A stretch of 64,000 nucleotides of DNA from Streptococcus thoraltensis DSM 12221 (GTDB lineage Bacteria; Bacillota; Bacilli; Lactobacillales; Streptococcaceae), in the NCBI RefSeq assembly GCF_000380145.1, contig NZ_KB904630.1, positions 62,001 to 126,000 of the forward strand, in the 5' to 3' direction. Of this stretch, positions 10,583-20,305 are shown one piece after another. The position numbers and the translations under genes were made by a program. Under the pieces are notes generated by a model. It searched no databases. It was not told the DNA's origin and worked only from the letters and a program-made list of their open reading frames with translations. Numbering within the stretch: the first letter of the stretch is position 1; every line of letters begins with the position of its first letter.

Positions 10583-10591
10583 GGTTTTTTA

Positions 10592-10696
10592 ATACTCTTC
10601 AAAAATCCAAAGCAGACCTTATTGATGTGATTTGATGAACTTTAGTTTTATCTGCTATCTGTGTCGCCTAGTTTGCTTTTGATTTTCATTGAGTAG
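10592..10696. repeat. Repeat family A, copy A2
   Basis: It starts ATACTCTTCAAAAATC and ends GATTTTCATTGAGTA, with core GCAGACCTTATTGATG ... TATCTGCTATCTGTG. It stands 9 bp from the end of C1 and just downstream of the yeiH stop codon. Confidence 0.7.
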
Positions 10697-10699
10697 TAA

Positions 10700-11710
10700 T
10701 TACCAAAGTCCCATGAATTTTTGCATGAGTATGCTTACACAGGAAATAGTAAACCAACAAATACCGCCCATAATAATAGCTTTGCCCCCACGTTTGAAAA
10801 GGTTAGCTATGTTCGTATTTAGTCCAATAGCACTCATAGCCATGACGATGAAAAACTTCGAGATGAATTTTAAAAAGCTAACTAGTGGAGTTGGCAGAGG
10901 AAGAATTGTGGTTATCAGTGATGCTAGGATAAAGTAGAGGATAAAGATTGGAAAGACTTTTTTGAAGTTGAAACTCTTTTGGTTGTCAGTTGTCTGTTGG
11001 CGTTTCATTTCATAGATAGATAAGCCTAATGTAATTGGAATAATGGCTAATGTTCTGGTTAGTTTAACGATTGTAGCGCCATCAAGTGTGTTGGCGTGGT
11101 GGAGGTTATCCCAGGCTGTTGCCGTTGCGGTTACAGAAGAGGTATCGTTAACTGCCGTACCGGCAAATAGCGCAAAACCGTCATTGGATAATCCAAGTGC
11201 ATGACCTAATGTTGGAAATAGTAGGGCAGCTAGGATGTTAAATAAAAAGATAACAGAAATTGCTTGAGCAACGTCTTCCTCTTTTGCCTTGATGACTGGT
11301 GCGGTTGCAGCGATGGCGGAGCCACCGCAAATAGACGATCCAACCGCAACAAGTGTAGCGGTGTGGCGATCAAGGTTTAAGGATTTTCTTAAGGGAAAAG
11401 CCACCAATAAGGATGCTGCAATCGTCGCAAGGATGATAGGGAGTGATTGGGCGCCGACAGCCAAAACTTGCTTAAGGTTCAATCCAAAGCCAAGTAGGAC
11501 AACTGCTCCTTGAAGGATAGTCTTTGACGAATAGCTAATGCCAGCTTGGGTATGGGTTCGATCGGTATGCCAAATCGCTACAATCATTCCGATAAAAATT
11601 GCAAAAACGGGTGCTCCGATAAGTGGTAACCATTGGCCTAGAAACCAAGCGATTGTGGCAATAATTAGGCAAAGAATCAGTCCTGGCAGGCGTGATTTTA
11701 AAGTAGACAT
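10700..11710 (-). CDS. YeiH family putative sulfate/anion exporter
   Basis: 336 residues with about ten membrane segments. The conserved family motifs are visible: [32 protein letters not shown] and [16 protein letters not shown]. The family (UPF0324, YeiH/YtiA) is annotated as a putative sulfate exporter but the substrate is not firmly known. The ATG at 11710 has GGAGGC just upstream. The gene is divergent from mnmM across 115 bp, which must hold both promoters. Family A repeat A2 lies right after the stop codon. Confidence 0.85.
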   Translation of the reverse strand: MSTLKSRLPGLILCLIIATIAWFLGQWLPLIGAPVFAIFIGMIVAIWHTDRTHTQAGISYSSKTILQGAVVLLGFGLNLKQVLAVGAQSLPIILATIAASLLVAFPLRKSLNLDRHTATLVAVGSSICGGSAIAATAPVIKAKEEDVAQAISVIFLFNILAALLFPTLGHALGLSNDGFALFAGTAVNDTSSVTATATAWDNLHHANTLDGATIVKLTRTLAIIPITLGLSIYEMKRQQTTDNQKSFNFKKVFPIFILYFILASLITTILPLPTPLVSFLKFISKFFIVMAMSAIGLNTNIANLFKRGGKAIIMGGICWFTISCVSILMQKFMGLW

Positions 11711-11825
11711 AGTTGCCTCCTGTCCATGTTTTTGTTTTAATTATAGTGCTAAGTGCGATAAATGTATAGGTAATAAAAAGAATATTTTAAATTTCTTTTA
11801 TAAGACAGTTGAAGGAGGGGTAGGA

Positions 11826-12377
11826 ATGAAACGACCACTTGAATTTTCCCATGATTTTTTAAGAGAGGTATTGGATAGTCAGAGTGTCGCCTTGGATGCG
11901 ACGATGGGAAATGGGAATGACACGGTATTTTTAGCAAAAAGTGCTAAAAAGGTATATGCTTTTGATATTCAAGAGCAAGCTGTCACTAGAACAAGAGAGC
12001 GTTTGGAAGAGTTAGGAATGACAAATGTTCAGTTAATTTTAGATGGTCATGAAAATCTTGATCAGTACATTTATGAACCTATCAAAGCAGCGATTTTTAA
12101 CTTGGGTTATCTTCCCAGTGCAGATAAAACAATCATCACTAAGCCGCACACGACGCTTTTGGCAATTGAAAAGGTCATTGAACGATTGGAAAGAGGCGGT
12201 CGTCTGGCTATCATGATTTATTATGGTCATGAAGGTGGTCAAATGGAAAAAGATGATGTGTTAGATTATGTCAGCCAGTTGGATCAAAAAAACTATACGG
12301 TGATGATTTATCAGGCACTTAATCAAGTCAACACGCCACCATTTTTAGTAATGGTGGAAAAGATAACTTCTAACTAG
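11826..12377 (+). CDS. mnmM: tRNA (mnm5s2U34)-methyltransferase, MnmM/YtqB type
   Basis: 183 residues from the ATG at 11826, which follows GAAGGAGGGG; in-frame codons further upstream overlap the divergent gene and are rejected. It is a class I SAM methyltransferase with motif I LDATMGNGNDTVFLA, motif II KVYAFDIQ, and FNLGYLPSADK in place of the usual NPPY. That set is typical of the YtqB family, shown in Bacillus subtilis to carry out the last methylation of mnm5s2U34 in Gram-positive tRNAs. It likely forms an operon with the next two genes. Confidence 0.82.
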   Translation: MKRPLEFSHDFLREVLDSQSVALDATMGNGNDTVFLAKSAKKVYAFDIQEQAVTRTRERLEELGMTNVQLILDGHENLDQYIYEPIKAAIFNLGYLPSADKTIITKPHTTLLAIEKVIERLERGGRLAIMIYYGHEGGQMEKDDVLDYVSQLDQKNYTVMIYQALNQVNTPPFLVMVEKITSN

Positions 12378-12425
12378 TCATCTGATGAGAATTTTGTTAC
12401 AATGGCAAAATGAAAAGGAGTAGTT

Positions 12426-12665
12426 ATGTCTCATCAATCGGTTATTGAACGTTTATCAGAATTACGTCAAAAATATATTGAACAGCCGTCTCAAAATGAT
12501 AGTCATTTTGTCGATTCGCCCCAAATGACTAAAATGAAAAAGAAATTGATAGCGTTGGAAAAAGAACGCTGTTATTTAAAAATGGCTCAAAAAGATTGCA
12601 AAGCTGTTGATCAAAAAATTGCTGACTTAAAAGAGTCATTTGCAGAAAAACATGAGGGAGGTTAA
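12426..12665 (+). CDS. Small coiled-coil protein of unknown function
   Basis: 79 residues, highly charged and predicted helical (KMKKKLIALEKERCYLKMAQKDCKAVDQKIADLKESF), with heptad-like spacing and no signal peptide or membrane segment. AAAAGGAGTAGTT precedes the ATG. It sits 48 nt after mnmM and its stop is 5 nt from the antiporter's ATG, so it is probably co-transcribed. The ORF is real by position and RBS. No family is recognised. Confidence 0.6.
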   Translation: MSHQSVIERLSELRQKYIEQPSQNDSHFVDSPQMTKMKKKLIALEKERCYLKMAQKDCKAVDQKIADLKESFAEKHEGG

Positions 12666-12670
12666 TCAAT

Positions 12671-14737
12671 ATGGAGATGTCCATCCTGGTGATTATCTTC
12701 CTTTTTTCATTAATTGTCTCTAATGTGGTCAACAGGGTTTTTCCAAAAATTCCCCTTCCTTTTGTCCAGCTTCTACTGGGGATTGCTTATGGGCTTCTCC
12801 AAGGTGGAAAAGGAATCGACTTAAATCCAGATTTATTTCTTGCTTTTGTCATTGCACCACTCAACTTTCGTGAGGGTGAAGAAGCGGATGTTGGTAGTTT
12901 TTTAAAGTATCGTAGTTTTATTAGCTTTCTCATTCTTCCTCTAGTTTTTGTGACAGCATTAGGAATAGGAGCGCTAGCTAGCTATCTTCTTCCTATAGAG
13001 CTACCGATGGCGGCTTACTTTGCTTTGGGTGCAGCCTTAGCGCCGACAGATGCGGTGGCTTTTATTTCCATCTCAAAACGATTTGCTTTTCCAAAACGTA
13101 TTGAGAACATTCTTAAGCTAGAGGGTTTGCTAAATGATGCAAGTGGTCTGGTTGCCTTTCAATTTGCAGTAACAGCTTTATTAACAGGTTATTTTTCCTT
13201 GGCTCAAGCAGGTGTTAAACTTCTTATTACGATTTTTGGTGGGATTATCATTGGCTTGCTATTTGCTTTTTTAAATCGTATCCTGCTGTCGTTATTAGAA
13301 AAATTTGACGCAGCTGATGTGACAGGTGCGCTATTATTAGAGCTAGCCCTACCGTTTGTGACCTATTTTGTCGCTTCTGCAGCCAATGTTTCAGCTATCA
13401 TTGCTGTTGTTGTTGCTGGTGTCATGCAAGCCAGTCGCTTGAGAAAAGTGACACTATTTGATGCACAGGTTTATCGTGTGGGACAAATAGTTTGGGAGAC
13501 CATTAATTTTATGCTTAATGGGATAGTCTTTCTGATTTTTGGATCGGAATTAACATCCATACTTGTGCCTGTCTTAACCAGTCCAAGATATAGTAATCTT
13601 TATTTATTTGCCCTTGTCGTTGGTTTAACGCTTATATTGATTTTGATTCGTTTTGTGATGATTAGTATCTACCATGCTATTAAGCACTTCTACCATCATA
13701 AGCCATTAAGAAAATCATTTAAAGATATTCTTTTGCTTACATTTTCTGGAGTGAAAGGAACAGTCTCTATCGCGACGATATTGTTGTTACCGCGCCTTGA
13801 CAATTTTCAGTACAGTTTGTTACTTTTTATGGTCGCAGCTGTTACGCTACTCAGTTTTCTATCAGGTCTGGTTATTTTACCCTTGCTAGCTCCGTCTATT
13901 GAGCGTCCTGTTGATAATTTTATGAAAATTTCGATCTTATCTAAAGTTCTGACTATTCTTGAACAAGATAGTAAAGAGAAGCCAGATAAAGCATCACTTT
14001 ATGCCGTCATTGATAATTACAATGCCCGTATTGAACATCTGATTTTAGAACAAGAACCCAACAGTGTCAAAAAAGATTTGGCAGCTCTGCAACTCTTTAT
14101 TATTGGAATTGAGAGTGAGGGGTTAGAGTATGCCTTCGATGAAGGGGTGATTGGTCTTAAAGAATATCGTATTTATCAGGGCTATTTAAAAGTTTTGGAG
14201 AAACAAGTTAATCGTAGTTTTGTGTCTAGCTTTACCTATGGTTTTAGGATTTTCATGCGTGTTTTAAGGGCAAGTTTGCATGAAGTAATGACCTTTGGTT
14301 CTAGATTTCGTGCGATGAGAAAACGCATTAGAACCCCACGTCAATTAACAGAAGAAAATCGAGAAAATATCACGGAGCTTTATCTCTCTAATACAGAGAT
14401 TATTTTGGAAGCCCTTGAAGAATTAGAAGGTTATTACAATCATTCTTTAGTGGATTATCTTCAGAATGCGCGTTTGCGTGATGCAGAGTTAATTAAGTCA
14501 GGGCTTTTTGTGGAGCGGGTTATCATGCATATGATCCCAGATAGTAACGATGATATTTTGCGAGGTTACTACTTAGAGCGTAAAACAATTGCTGAGTTTG
14601 AAGAAGATGGTCTTATTTCAAAGTCCTATGCGCAAAAATTGCGTAGCAATGTCAATGAGTTGGAAAACTATTCGCTTAATGCGACAACGACTAGCCTCTC
14701 CTATGAATTTTTAAGTTTTGCCAGTCAGAAGAAGTAA
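12671..14737 (+). CDS. CPA1 family Na+/H+ antiporter
   Basis: 688 residues: about 12 membrane segments to residue 415 and then a cytoplasmic tail of about 270 residues rich in charged helices. FALGAALAPTDAVAFISISKR and LEGLLNDASGLVAFQFA are the conserved CPA1/NhaP motifs, the ND pair being the ion-binding site. Such proteins exchange Na+ (or K+) for protons. The RBS GGGAGG precedes the chosen ATG; a second ATG two codons on is also possible. It is last in the mnmM operon and a strong terminator follows. Confidence 0.87.
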   Translation: MEMSILVIIFLFSLIVSNVVNRVFPKIPLPFVQLLLGIAYGLLQGGKGIDLNPDLFLAFVIAPLNFREGEEADVGSFLKYRSFISFLILPLVFVTALGIGALASYLLPIELPMAAYFALGAALAPTDAVAFISISKRFAFPKRIENILKLEGLLNDASGLVAFQFAVTALLTGYFSLAQAGVKLLITIFGGIIIGLLFAFLNRILLSLLEKFDAADVTGALLLELALPFVTYFVASAANVSAIIAVVVAGVMQASRLRKVTLFDAQVYRVGQIVWETINFMLNGIVFLIFGSELTSILVPVLTSPRYSNLYLFALVVGLTLILILIRFVMISIYHAIKHFYHHKPLRKSFKDILLLTFSGVKGTVSIATILLLPRLDNFQYSLLLFMVAAVTLLSFLSGLVILPLLAPSIERPVDNFMKISILSKVLTILEQDSKEKPDKASLYAVIDNYNARIEHLILEQEPNSVKKDLAALQLFIIGIESEGLEYAFDEGVIGLKEYRIYQGYLKVLEKQVNRSFVSSFTYGFRIFMRVLRASLHEVMTFGSRFRAMRKRIRTPRQLTEENRENITELYLSNTEIILEALEELEGYYNHSLVDYLQNARLRDAELIKSGLFVERVIMHMIPDSNDDILRGYYLERKTIAEFEEDGLISKSYAQKLRSNVNELENYSLNATTTSLSYEFLSFASQKK

Positions 14738-14767
14738 ACACTTTCCCTTTTGGGAGGGTGTTTTTTT
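14736..14767 (+). terminator. Terminator after antiporter
   Basis: AACACTTTCCC pairs with GGGAGGGTGTT around TTTT, followed by TTTTTT. Confidence 0.85.
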
Positions 14768-15059
14768 CTACGACTGGTCTTAGGTGTGAGAATCTTGATT
14801 TTGTGGATAATGGCAAATCTGTAGCCGTTGATAGCACAGATGTTTTTTTTTCTGTTTAAGGCTGTTTTTGTCTCCTATGCCTAAGGTTTGTGACGTAATG
14901 GACTTTTCACCTGTTATTGGTCATTATCGATGTGTGATTTTTGGTGACGCCGATGCAGTTGGTAAGCTAAGTTCATTCGATAAGTACGTTGCTTTCAAAG
15001 GGGAGCTTGTAAAAAATTGAGTTCAGAAAGGGAAATACTAAAACAGTGTCATAGCCAGT
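14768..15059. other. Non-coding gap with no recognised feature
   Basis: No ORF with an RBS and no clear structured RNA. Several reading frames show short stop-free runs, possibly a decayed gene, but nothing recognisable. Confidence 0.4.
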
Positions 15060-15272
15060 TATAATCTTTTGAATTAACTTTAATACATGCTCACTTTTGA
15101 CTTGTCGTACTCATACTCTTCGAAAATTAACAGCAGACTAGGCGACACAGATAGCAACCAGAACTGTCTTCATCACATCAAGTTAACAACCTTTGCTTTG
15201 ATTTTCATTGAGTATGAGTGCTGTTCGGCGTCTTTTTTGTTCCTTGTATTAAAGTTAGTTCAGTTGACTATA
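15060..15272 (+). repeat. Repeat family B, copy B2 (occupied by A3)
   Basis: It starts TATAATCTTTTGAATTAAC and ends AAAGTTAGTTCAGTTGACTATA. The family A copy A3 sits after GTCGTACTC. Confidence 0.7.
15113..15215. repeat. Repeat family A, copy A3 (inverted core)
   Basis: The ends are the usual ATACTCTTCGAAAAT and ATTTTCATTGAGTAT, but the inside (GACTAGGCGACACAGATAG ... CATCAAGTTAAC) is the reverse complement of the core in A2 and A4-A6. Confidence 0.7.
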
Positions 15273-15442
15273 AATGAATGATTATGACAAAAGGCTAGAT
15301 AATAAAGAACGGGGTTGAGCTGGGGAGAATAATGAGATTTGGTTGTTGGATAGCTGAAAGTGGGCGTTAAAAGAGCTACTCTACTAGTACACGCTCAACA
15401 AGACCATAGGCAATTAGTCTTTAGAATTGTTAGAAAGCTTAA

Positions 15443-15471
15443 TTGAAACTTAAAAAGAGTTATGTTACAAT
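15443..15471 (+). promoter_or_regulatory. Promoter of the surface/Hsp70 cluster
   Basis: TTGAAA (15443-15448), 17 nt, then TGT-TACAAT (extended -10; hexamer 15466-15471). The gene starts 38 nt later after TTAGGAG. Confidence 0.65.
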
Positions 15472-15509
15472 GTTAACAAAAAATTTAAGAACATCATTAG
15501 GAGATTATA

Positions 15510-16571
15510 ATGACAAGAACTGAGTGGTTAGAGTATTTTGAAGCCATTAATGGTCGGGCAGCGACAGAAGCTGAGTTGGCGCAAGCATTAGCAGCAGGTG
15601 AATTTGAGGATGATCAAGTTAGTTCGTCTTCCAACCATCAAGAGATTATTTATGATGTGGCTGAAGATGATAAAACTGCCCAACCTCACCATCAGGAACT
15701 GCCTAAGCAGTCTGTTCCGTTAAAACCTGATACTTCAGCAGATGCCAAGACAAACGATAGGTTTGACAAAGTTAAAGCGCATAGTGAGCACTATTTGTCA
15801 TGGCTTTTAAATGCTCTTAGACGTCCACAAGTTGATGGAGACAATCAGCAATTGGTCTTTGGAGGCATAACTCTTATCTTAGCAGCAGGTTTTCTAGCCG
15901 GCGCTCTTCTTAATTATTGCCGCCGATTATTGATGTCTATTGCCAATATGTCAACAGTGGCGGGGTCTCTTAAAACAAACTTTCCAGAAGCTTACGACCA
16001 CTTTCTAAATCTAATCTCGCGTGAATTTGGCTTTGGAAAATTCCTATATTTCTTTGTGCTTATTCTGATTATCTATTTAGTAGCTTATGGTTTACCGGCT
16101 GTTTTGCATAAAGATTCTAGAAACTGGATGAAAGGTTTTGGTGTTTTACTAGGGACGACTCCTTTATTATTGGTGTTGAATGTTGTCGCTTTTCTATCAA
16201 CTTTTTTAGTCAAAAATGCTCTCATTGTGAGTGAAAAGTACGTTTCAAGTATTACCAATATAATAACCGACTCGAATGGACAAGCTAGTGATGTTTTGTC
16301 TAACCTCTTAACATTAGTAAAACAAATTCCTGCCTTGCAATCTATGGTGTCAGTGATGACCTATTTGCTTGTTCTGTCAGTAGTAGGTTTAGTGGTCTTA
16401 CTCGTTTCTATGGTTAAAGCGATAAAAGGTCAACTATCGTTTTTAAACAATACTTACTTGTCTATTGTTGCTGTAGGGTTGTTATTAGCTGTGGTTTATT
16501 TTATTGATAAATGGATGATGGCTTCTATCCTTGATTCTTTTGTCTCTCTTAAAGACCAAGTTGCATTTTAA
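15510..16571 (+). CDS. Membrane protein with GR-motif head, unknown function
   Basis: 353 residues. Residues 1-35 (TEWLEYFEAINGRAATEAEL) carry the head motif W-x3-F-x4-GR-x-[PA]-[ST]-x2-E shared with the products at 16594 (two copies) and 22457. An acidic/Pro-rich linker with IIYDVAEDD follows (also found as VIYDVAEED in the next gene), and then about four or five membrane segments. There is no signal peptide, so the head is cytoplasmic by inference. It is the first gene of the 15.5-25.9 kb cluster, with a good promoter and RBS. The shared heads suggest these proteins bind a common partner. No established family is recognised. Confidence 0.7.
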   Translation: MTRTEWLEYFEAINGRAATEAELAQALAAGEFEDDQVSSSSNHQEIIYDVAEDDKTAQPHHQELPKQSVPLKPDTSADAKTNDRFDKVKAHSEHYLSWLLNALRRPQVDGDNQQLVFGGITLILAAGFLAGALLNYCRRLLMSIANMSTVAGSLKTNFPEAYDHFLNLISREFGFGKFLYFFVLILIIYLVAYGLPAVLHKDSRNWMKGFGVLLGTTPLLLVLNVVAFLSTFLVKNALIVSEKYVSSITNIITDSNGQASDVLSNLLTLVKQIPALQSMVSVMTYLLVLSVVGLVVLLVSMVKAIKGQLSFLNNTYLSIVAVGLLLAVVYFIDKWMMASILDSFVSLKDQVAF

Positions 16572-16593
16572 GAGAAAGGGAGTGTAGTGGATA

Positions 16594-18489
16594 ATGACAA
16601 GTCAAGAAAAGTGGATTGCTTTGTTTGAGCAAGTTGCCGGTCGAAAACCAAGTCCTATGGAGTTCAAAGCAGGTAAAGAAAGTGGCTTTGCTTCGGATAG
16701 CATTCATAGGATTGTTGGTTTGGAAGAATCATCAGAACCAATTGCTACTGTAGAAGCAACTAAGGGAGAAGAATCTGCTGAAAACCAAGTAACTCAGGTG
16801 ATTTACGACGTCGCAGAAGAAGACTTTGATCAAGAAGATAGCTTGAGCGAAGACTCCAAAGAAGCCTTGCAGGAGGCAGAGGGAGATGACATCATCTACG
16901 ATGTTTCTGATGAGACCTACGCTGAAGCTAAAGAGACTTCTTTTGCGTCAAACGAGCAATCTCAGCTATTAACTCCTATGCGTGATCATTCAAATGAGGT
17001 TAATGCTGTCTCACAACATGCTAGCCAAGCGCCAGACGCGCAAGTAGAAATGCACCCTACTCAAGCACAACACATTGGTTCTGTAAAATCTCTTAAAGAG
17101 AAACAGACTGATTGGATTGCTGCTTTTGAAAAATTTGTTGGGCGTAAACCCAGCCCTAAAGAATTTAAAGCAGGTAAAGAGAGTAGTTTTGATTTACGAA
17201 TCATTAATCAGTTTTTGGGGCAGACCTCTAAAAAAGCTGGAAAACCTCTTACAGATAAGAAACGCTATCTCTACATTGCTGGAGGTGTTTTAGCCACAGT
17301 AACTTTATGCGCTTATTTAATTGGAAATCATTATTATTCAAGAGAATCGGTTGCCACACGTTATCTTGAGACTTCTGGTAAGCTGGATAAGCAGCTGGAG
17401 TATGAGGTGTGGTCAGATAGCCAAAAACCAATCAAGGAATCGGAAGTCAGCTATTGGAAAAAATCAAAGAGTCCAAAACCCGAATTGGTTGATCTCATTT
17501 CAGGAAACACGATGGTTGAAGTAGGGCGAAAATGGCTGGTATTTCCTGATTGGAAAGTGGCGGTTCAACCAGCTGATACGACTATTTCTACCAATACTAA
17601 AGATATGACAATTACGATAAATGGCAAGCAGTGGGAAAAATCGGATTCAAATCATTTTTCAAAGACTGTTCGTCTCTATCCAGGTGATTATCATTTCTCA
17701 CTGACTGGTAAGTTAGATGACCAAGAAGTTTCAACAAGTTCTAAGCAGACTTTGAAGGGGAATGAGCATGTTGCCCTAGATATTGCCTATCTATCCTTTA
17801 CCGTCAATAGCAATTTGGCAGATGGGGACTTGTACATCGGCTCTAAAAAAATCACCCGCTTGAGTAATGGCAAAGCTGATGTTTCTAATTTAGCGGTGAC
17901 CAAAAATGCAAAAATATCGGTGCAAAAAACCTTTGAAGATGCTTCAAAAGTAACCTCTAACACCTATTTGATTAAAGACATAGAAGATGGTGATAGTGTG
18001 ACATTAGATGCCAAGGGGGTTCTAGATCGCGATACGGCTGATCAACTTTTAACGGCAGCTTATCGTAAATTAGATGCCTATGAGGATAATCATACCACCC
18101 CAGACGGATTGACAGATGTTTTCCAAGGCGGTGCAACCAATAGCATGTATAAAGACGTTGTTAATATGATTGAGACTAATACCACCAATGCAAAGAACCG
18201 TCCAGCAGAAAGTATCAGTTTTGATGATATTGATGTGACCAATGTCAAACAAGTCAGCGCTAAAAAATATGTGGTTGACTTTACGGTTGTGAATAGTTTT
18301 TACTATGCTTATGATTCAAAATTTAAAAATTCAGGTTATTATGATGATAAAACAGCTTGGTCGGTAACGGTTGACTATGTTGGGAAAAAAGAGCAATCAG
18401 ATGAGAGTAATTCTTACTTCAGTGATTATCGTATTACTGGTAAAGCTAGTGATTCAAAACTAATAAACCGAAAAGATACGGTTAACTAA
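16594..18489 (+). CDS. TcaA-like membrane protein with duplicated GR-motif heads
   Basis: 631 residues. Two head motifs (KWIALFEQVAGRKPSPMEF near residue 6 and DWIAAFEKFVGRKPSPKEF near 172) are joined by an acidic linker with two I-Y-D-V boxes. One membrane segment at about 227-245 (YIAGGVLATVTLCAYLIG) leads to a large extracellular part. That part resembles TcaA-type beta domains (VFPDWKVAVQPADTTI, LYPGDYHFSLTGKL, LADGDLYIGSKKI) and ends in an NTF2-like domain (residues about 475-620). TcaA proteins affect glycopeptide response and wall sensing in staphylococci. The role here is unknown. It starts 22 nt after the previous stop behind AGAAAGGGAG. Confidence 0.72.
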   Translation: MTSQEKWIALFEQVAGRKPSPMEFKAGKESGFASDSIHRIVGLEESSEPIATVEATKGEESAENQVTQVIYDVAEEDFDQEDSLSEDSKEALQEAEGDDIIYDVSDETYAEAKETSFASNEQSQLLTPMRDHSNEVNAVSQHASQAPDAQVEMHPTQAQHIGSVKSLKEKQTDWIAAFEKFVGRKPSPKEFKAGKESSFDLRIINQFLGQTSKKAGKPLTDKKRYLYIAGGVLATVTLCAYLIGNHYYSRESVATRYLETSGKLDKQLEYEVWSDSQKPIKESEVSYWKKSKSPKPELVDLISGNTMVEVGRKWLVFPDWKVAVQPADTTISTNTKDMTITINGKQWEKSDSNHFSKTVRLYPGDYHFSLTGKLDDQEVSTSSKQTLKGNEHVALDIAYLSFTVNSNLADGDLYIGSKKITRLSNGKADVSNLAVTKNAKISVQKTFEDASKVTSNTYLIKDIEDGDSVTLDAKGVLDRDTADQLLTAAYRKLDAYEDNHTTPDGLTDVFQGGATNSMYKDVVNMIETNTTNAKNRPAESISFDDIDVTNVKQVSAKKYVVDFTVVNSFYYAYDSKFKNSGYYDDKTAWSVTVDYVGKKEQSDESNSYFSDYRITGKASDSKLINRKDTVN

Positions 18490-18504
18490 GGTTATTAGAA
18501 AGGT

Positions 18505-18613
18505 TATCGTCTTTTGAATTAACTGTGATACATGGTCGCTTTTGACTTGCCGTACTCAAGTACTGTTCTGCGTCTTGCCTTCCTTGTTCTGAAAGTTGAT
18601 TCATTTGACTATA
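18505..18613 (+). repeat. Repeat family B, copy B3 (empty)
   Basis: Starts TATCGTCTTTTGAATTAAC and ends GAAAGTTGATTCATTTGACTATA. It reads GCCGTACTC straight into AAGTACTG with no family A insertion, so it shows the pre-insertion site. Its right end supplies TATAAT (18610-18615). Confidence 0.75.
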
Positions 18614-18634
18614 ATACACGATAGAATAGAGTTT

Positions 18635-18690
18635 AGGGAAGCGAGGTGAGTTTTAACGCTCAAGGCAAGATACCCCTCGCTCCCTTATTT
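18635..18690 (+). promoter_or_regulatory. Hairpin in the hsp70 leader (possible attenuator)
   Basis: GGGAAGCGAGG pairs with CCTCGCTCCC (one bulged A) across a long loop and is followed by TTATTTT, only 17 nt before the hsp70 ATG. It looks like an intrinsic terminator between the TATAAT at 18610 and the gene, so it could terminate upstream transcription or attenuate hsp70. Confidence 0.55.
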
Positions 18691-18706
18691 TACATGAGAG
18701 AAAGAT

Positions 18707-20305
18707 ATGAGCATGAAACAAGCGTTAGGAATTGATTTAGGAACGACAAACTCAGCTATGGCTATTGTTAAAAATGGTCAGTCAGAGATTATTCCAATTG
18801 GTGCCAATGATGAGACGATTCTAAGGTCGGCCATTTATTTTTCAAAAATCAATGGGAAAAATCGTGTTTTCTATGGAAAAGATGCCATCAGTCGTGGAAC
18901 TGAAATTGGAAAAATTGATTATTTTAAAAATGATTTTAAACGGGATATGGCACGGCAAATTGAAAATGAAGTCATCGATCACAAGCGTGTGAGTGCAGAA
19001 ATTTTATCAGCCTTGATTTTACATGAATTCAAACTTCGCTCAAATCAATTGGCTATGGAAATGGGATTGGATGCGATTCAAGATGTTGTTATCACCGTCC
19101 CGGCTTACTTTACCTCAGAGCAGAGAGTTGCTACTAAAAGGGCAGGTAAATTGGCAGGATTTAATGTCTTGAGGATTATCAATGAACCTACTGCCGCAGC
19201 CATTGCCTATGCTAGTAAAAAGGGCGTTAAGGGCAATGTTTTAGTTTATGATTTAGGCGGTGGAACTTTTGATGTGACCTTGATGAATGTTCAGCAAGAT
19301 CATTATGATATTTTGGCGACAGATGGCAATCAGCGTTTGGGGGGCTTGGATTTTGACAAACGCTTGGTTAAACTTGTTAAGGATAAACTTGAAAATCAAG
19401 GTGTCAATATGACCATGCTAACGCCAAAAGAAGAAATGCAAATGCGCTATCAAGTGGAGAAAATGAAAATCACTCTCTCCATTAATGACGTGGCTTTTTA
19501 TGAATTATTTTCTGACGACAAGGCTTATGGCGTTGAAGTAACACGAGATGAGTTTGAAACGGCTATTGCTGATTTAGTCAAGGATACAGAATTGAAAGTC
19601 ATCTCAACAGTATCTGAAGCTGGCTTATCCTTATCGGCTATTGATCACGTCATCTTGGTTGGTGGGTCAACGCGCCTTCCAGTTGTTAGAGAGATGATGG
19701 AAAATTTGGTTGGTAAAAAACTTAAATATGATATAAATCCAGACACGATTGTAGCAGAAGGAGCTAGTATCATTGCTAACTTAATAGTAAATGAGCAAGT
19801 TACCTTTAGCGAAACCCATCAAGGAGAGGCTACCTTGCCCTCACAGATTGTTATTCGAGATGTGACGTCACAAGGTATCGGTATGCTGTTACGGAAAAAT
19901 CCTAGAAAAACTTATTCGTTTGTTGGAGATTTTTTTAATAGTGTTGTAGTGCCTCGTAATACACCGATTCCAGCTGTTTTTACTAAGAAAATCTATGCTG
20001 TTGCCGATGGGCAGTCTAATTTCCAGCTCCGTTTGACCGAAGGAAACTATGAAAATCCGATAAACGTCAAGCCAATCTTGAAAATTATTGAGTATTTGAG
20101 TCAAAAACGACAAAAGGGGCAGGAAGTTGCCGAAATTCGTTTGTCATTTGATGAGGAACAAATTATTCATGTTCATGTTATTGATGCCTTCACTCAGGAA
20201 ATGCTTAGTTCTTATCAAATCAATGCAACGATTGATCAGATTGAAGAAGTGGCTGAGGAAGACCTATCAGAAGCACAAGCCTTATTTAATGAGTTGATAT
20301 CATGA
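18707..20305 (+). CDS. Hsp70-family protein lacking the C-terminal lid
   Basis: 532 residues. The ATPase domain is complete: GIDLGTTNS (8-16), [46 protein letters not shown] and [13 protein letters not shown]. After it comes a short, diverged substrate-binding segment ([19 protein letters not shown] ... [19 protein letters not shown]) with no helical lid and no EEVD-like tail; DnaK is about 610 residues. It is therefore a specialised Hsp70, not the housekeeping DnaK. Its stop overlaps the next start by 4 nt (ATGA). Given its neighbours, it may assist assembly or export of the cluster's membrane proteins, which is inference. Confidence 0.85.
   Translation: MSMKQALGIDLGTTNSAMAIVKNGQSEIIPIGANDETILRSAIYFSKINGKNRVFYGKDAISRGTEIGKIDYFKNDFKRDMARQIENEVIDHKRVSAEILSALILHEFKLRSNQLAMEMGLDAIQDVVITVPAYFTSEQRVATKRAGKLAGFNVLRIINEPTAAAIAYASKKGVKGNVLVYDLGGGTFDVTLMNVQQDHYDILATDGNQRLGGLDFDKRLVKLVKDKLENQGVNMTMLTPKEEMQMRYQVEKMKITLSINDVAFYELFSDDKAYGVEVTRDEFETAIADLVKDTELKVISTVSEAGLSLSAIDHVILVGGSTRLPVVREMMENLVGKKLKYDINPDTIVAEGASIIANLIVNEQVTFSETHQGEATLPSQIVIRDVTSQGIGMLLRKNPRKTYSFVGDFFNSVVVPRNTPIPAVFTKKIYAVADGQSNFQLRLTEGNYENPINVKPILKIIEYLSQKRQKGQEVAEIRLSFDEEQIIHVHVIDAFTQEMLSSYQINATIDQIEEVAEEDLSEAQALFNELIS

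Noticed and set aside
11538..11825. N-terminal extension of the methyltransferase ORF
   Set aside because: It overlaps the divergent YeiH gene and its promoter; the ATG at 11826 has a strong RBS and the family's usual start.
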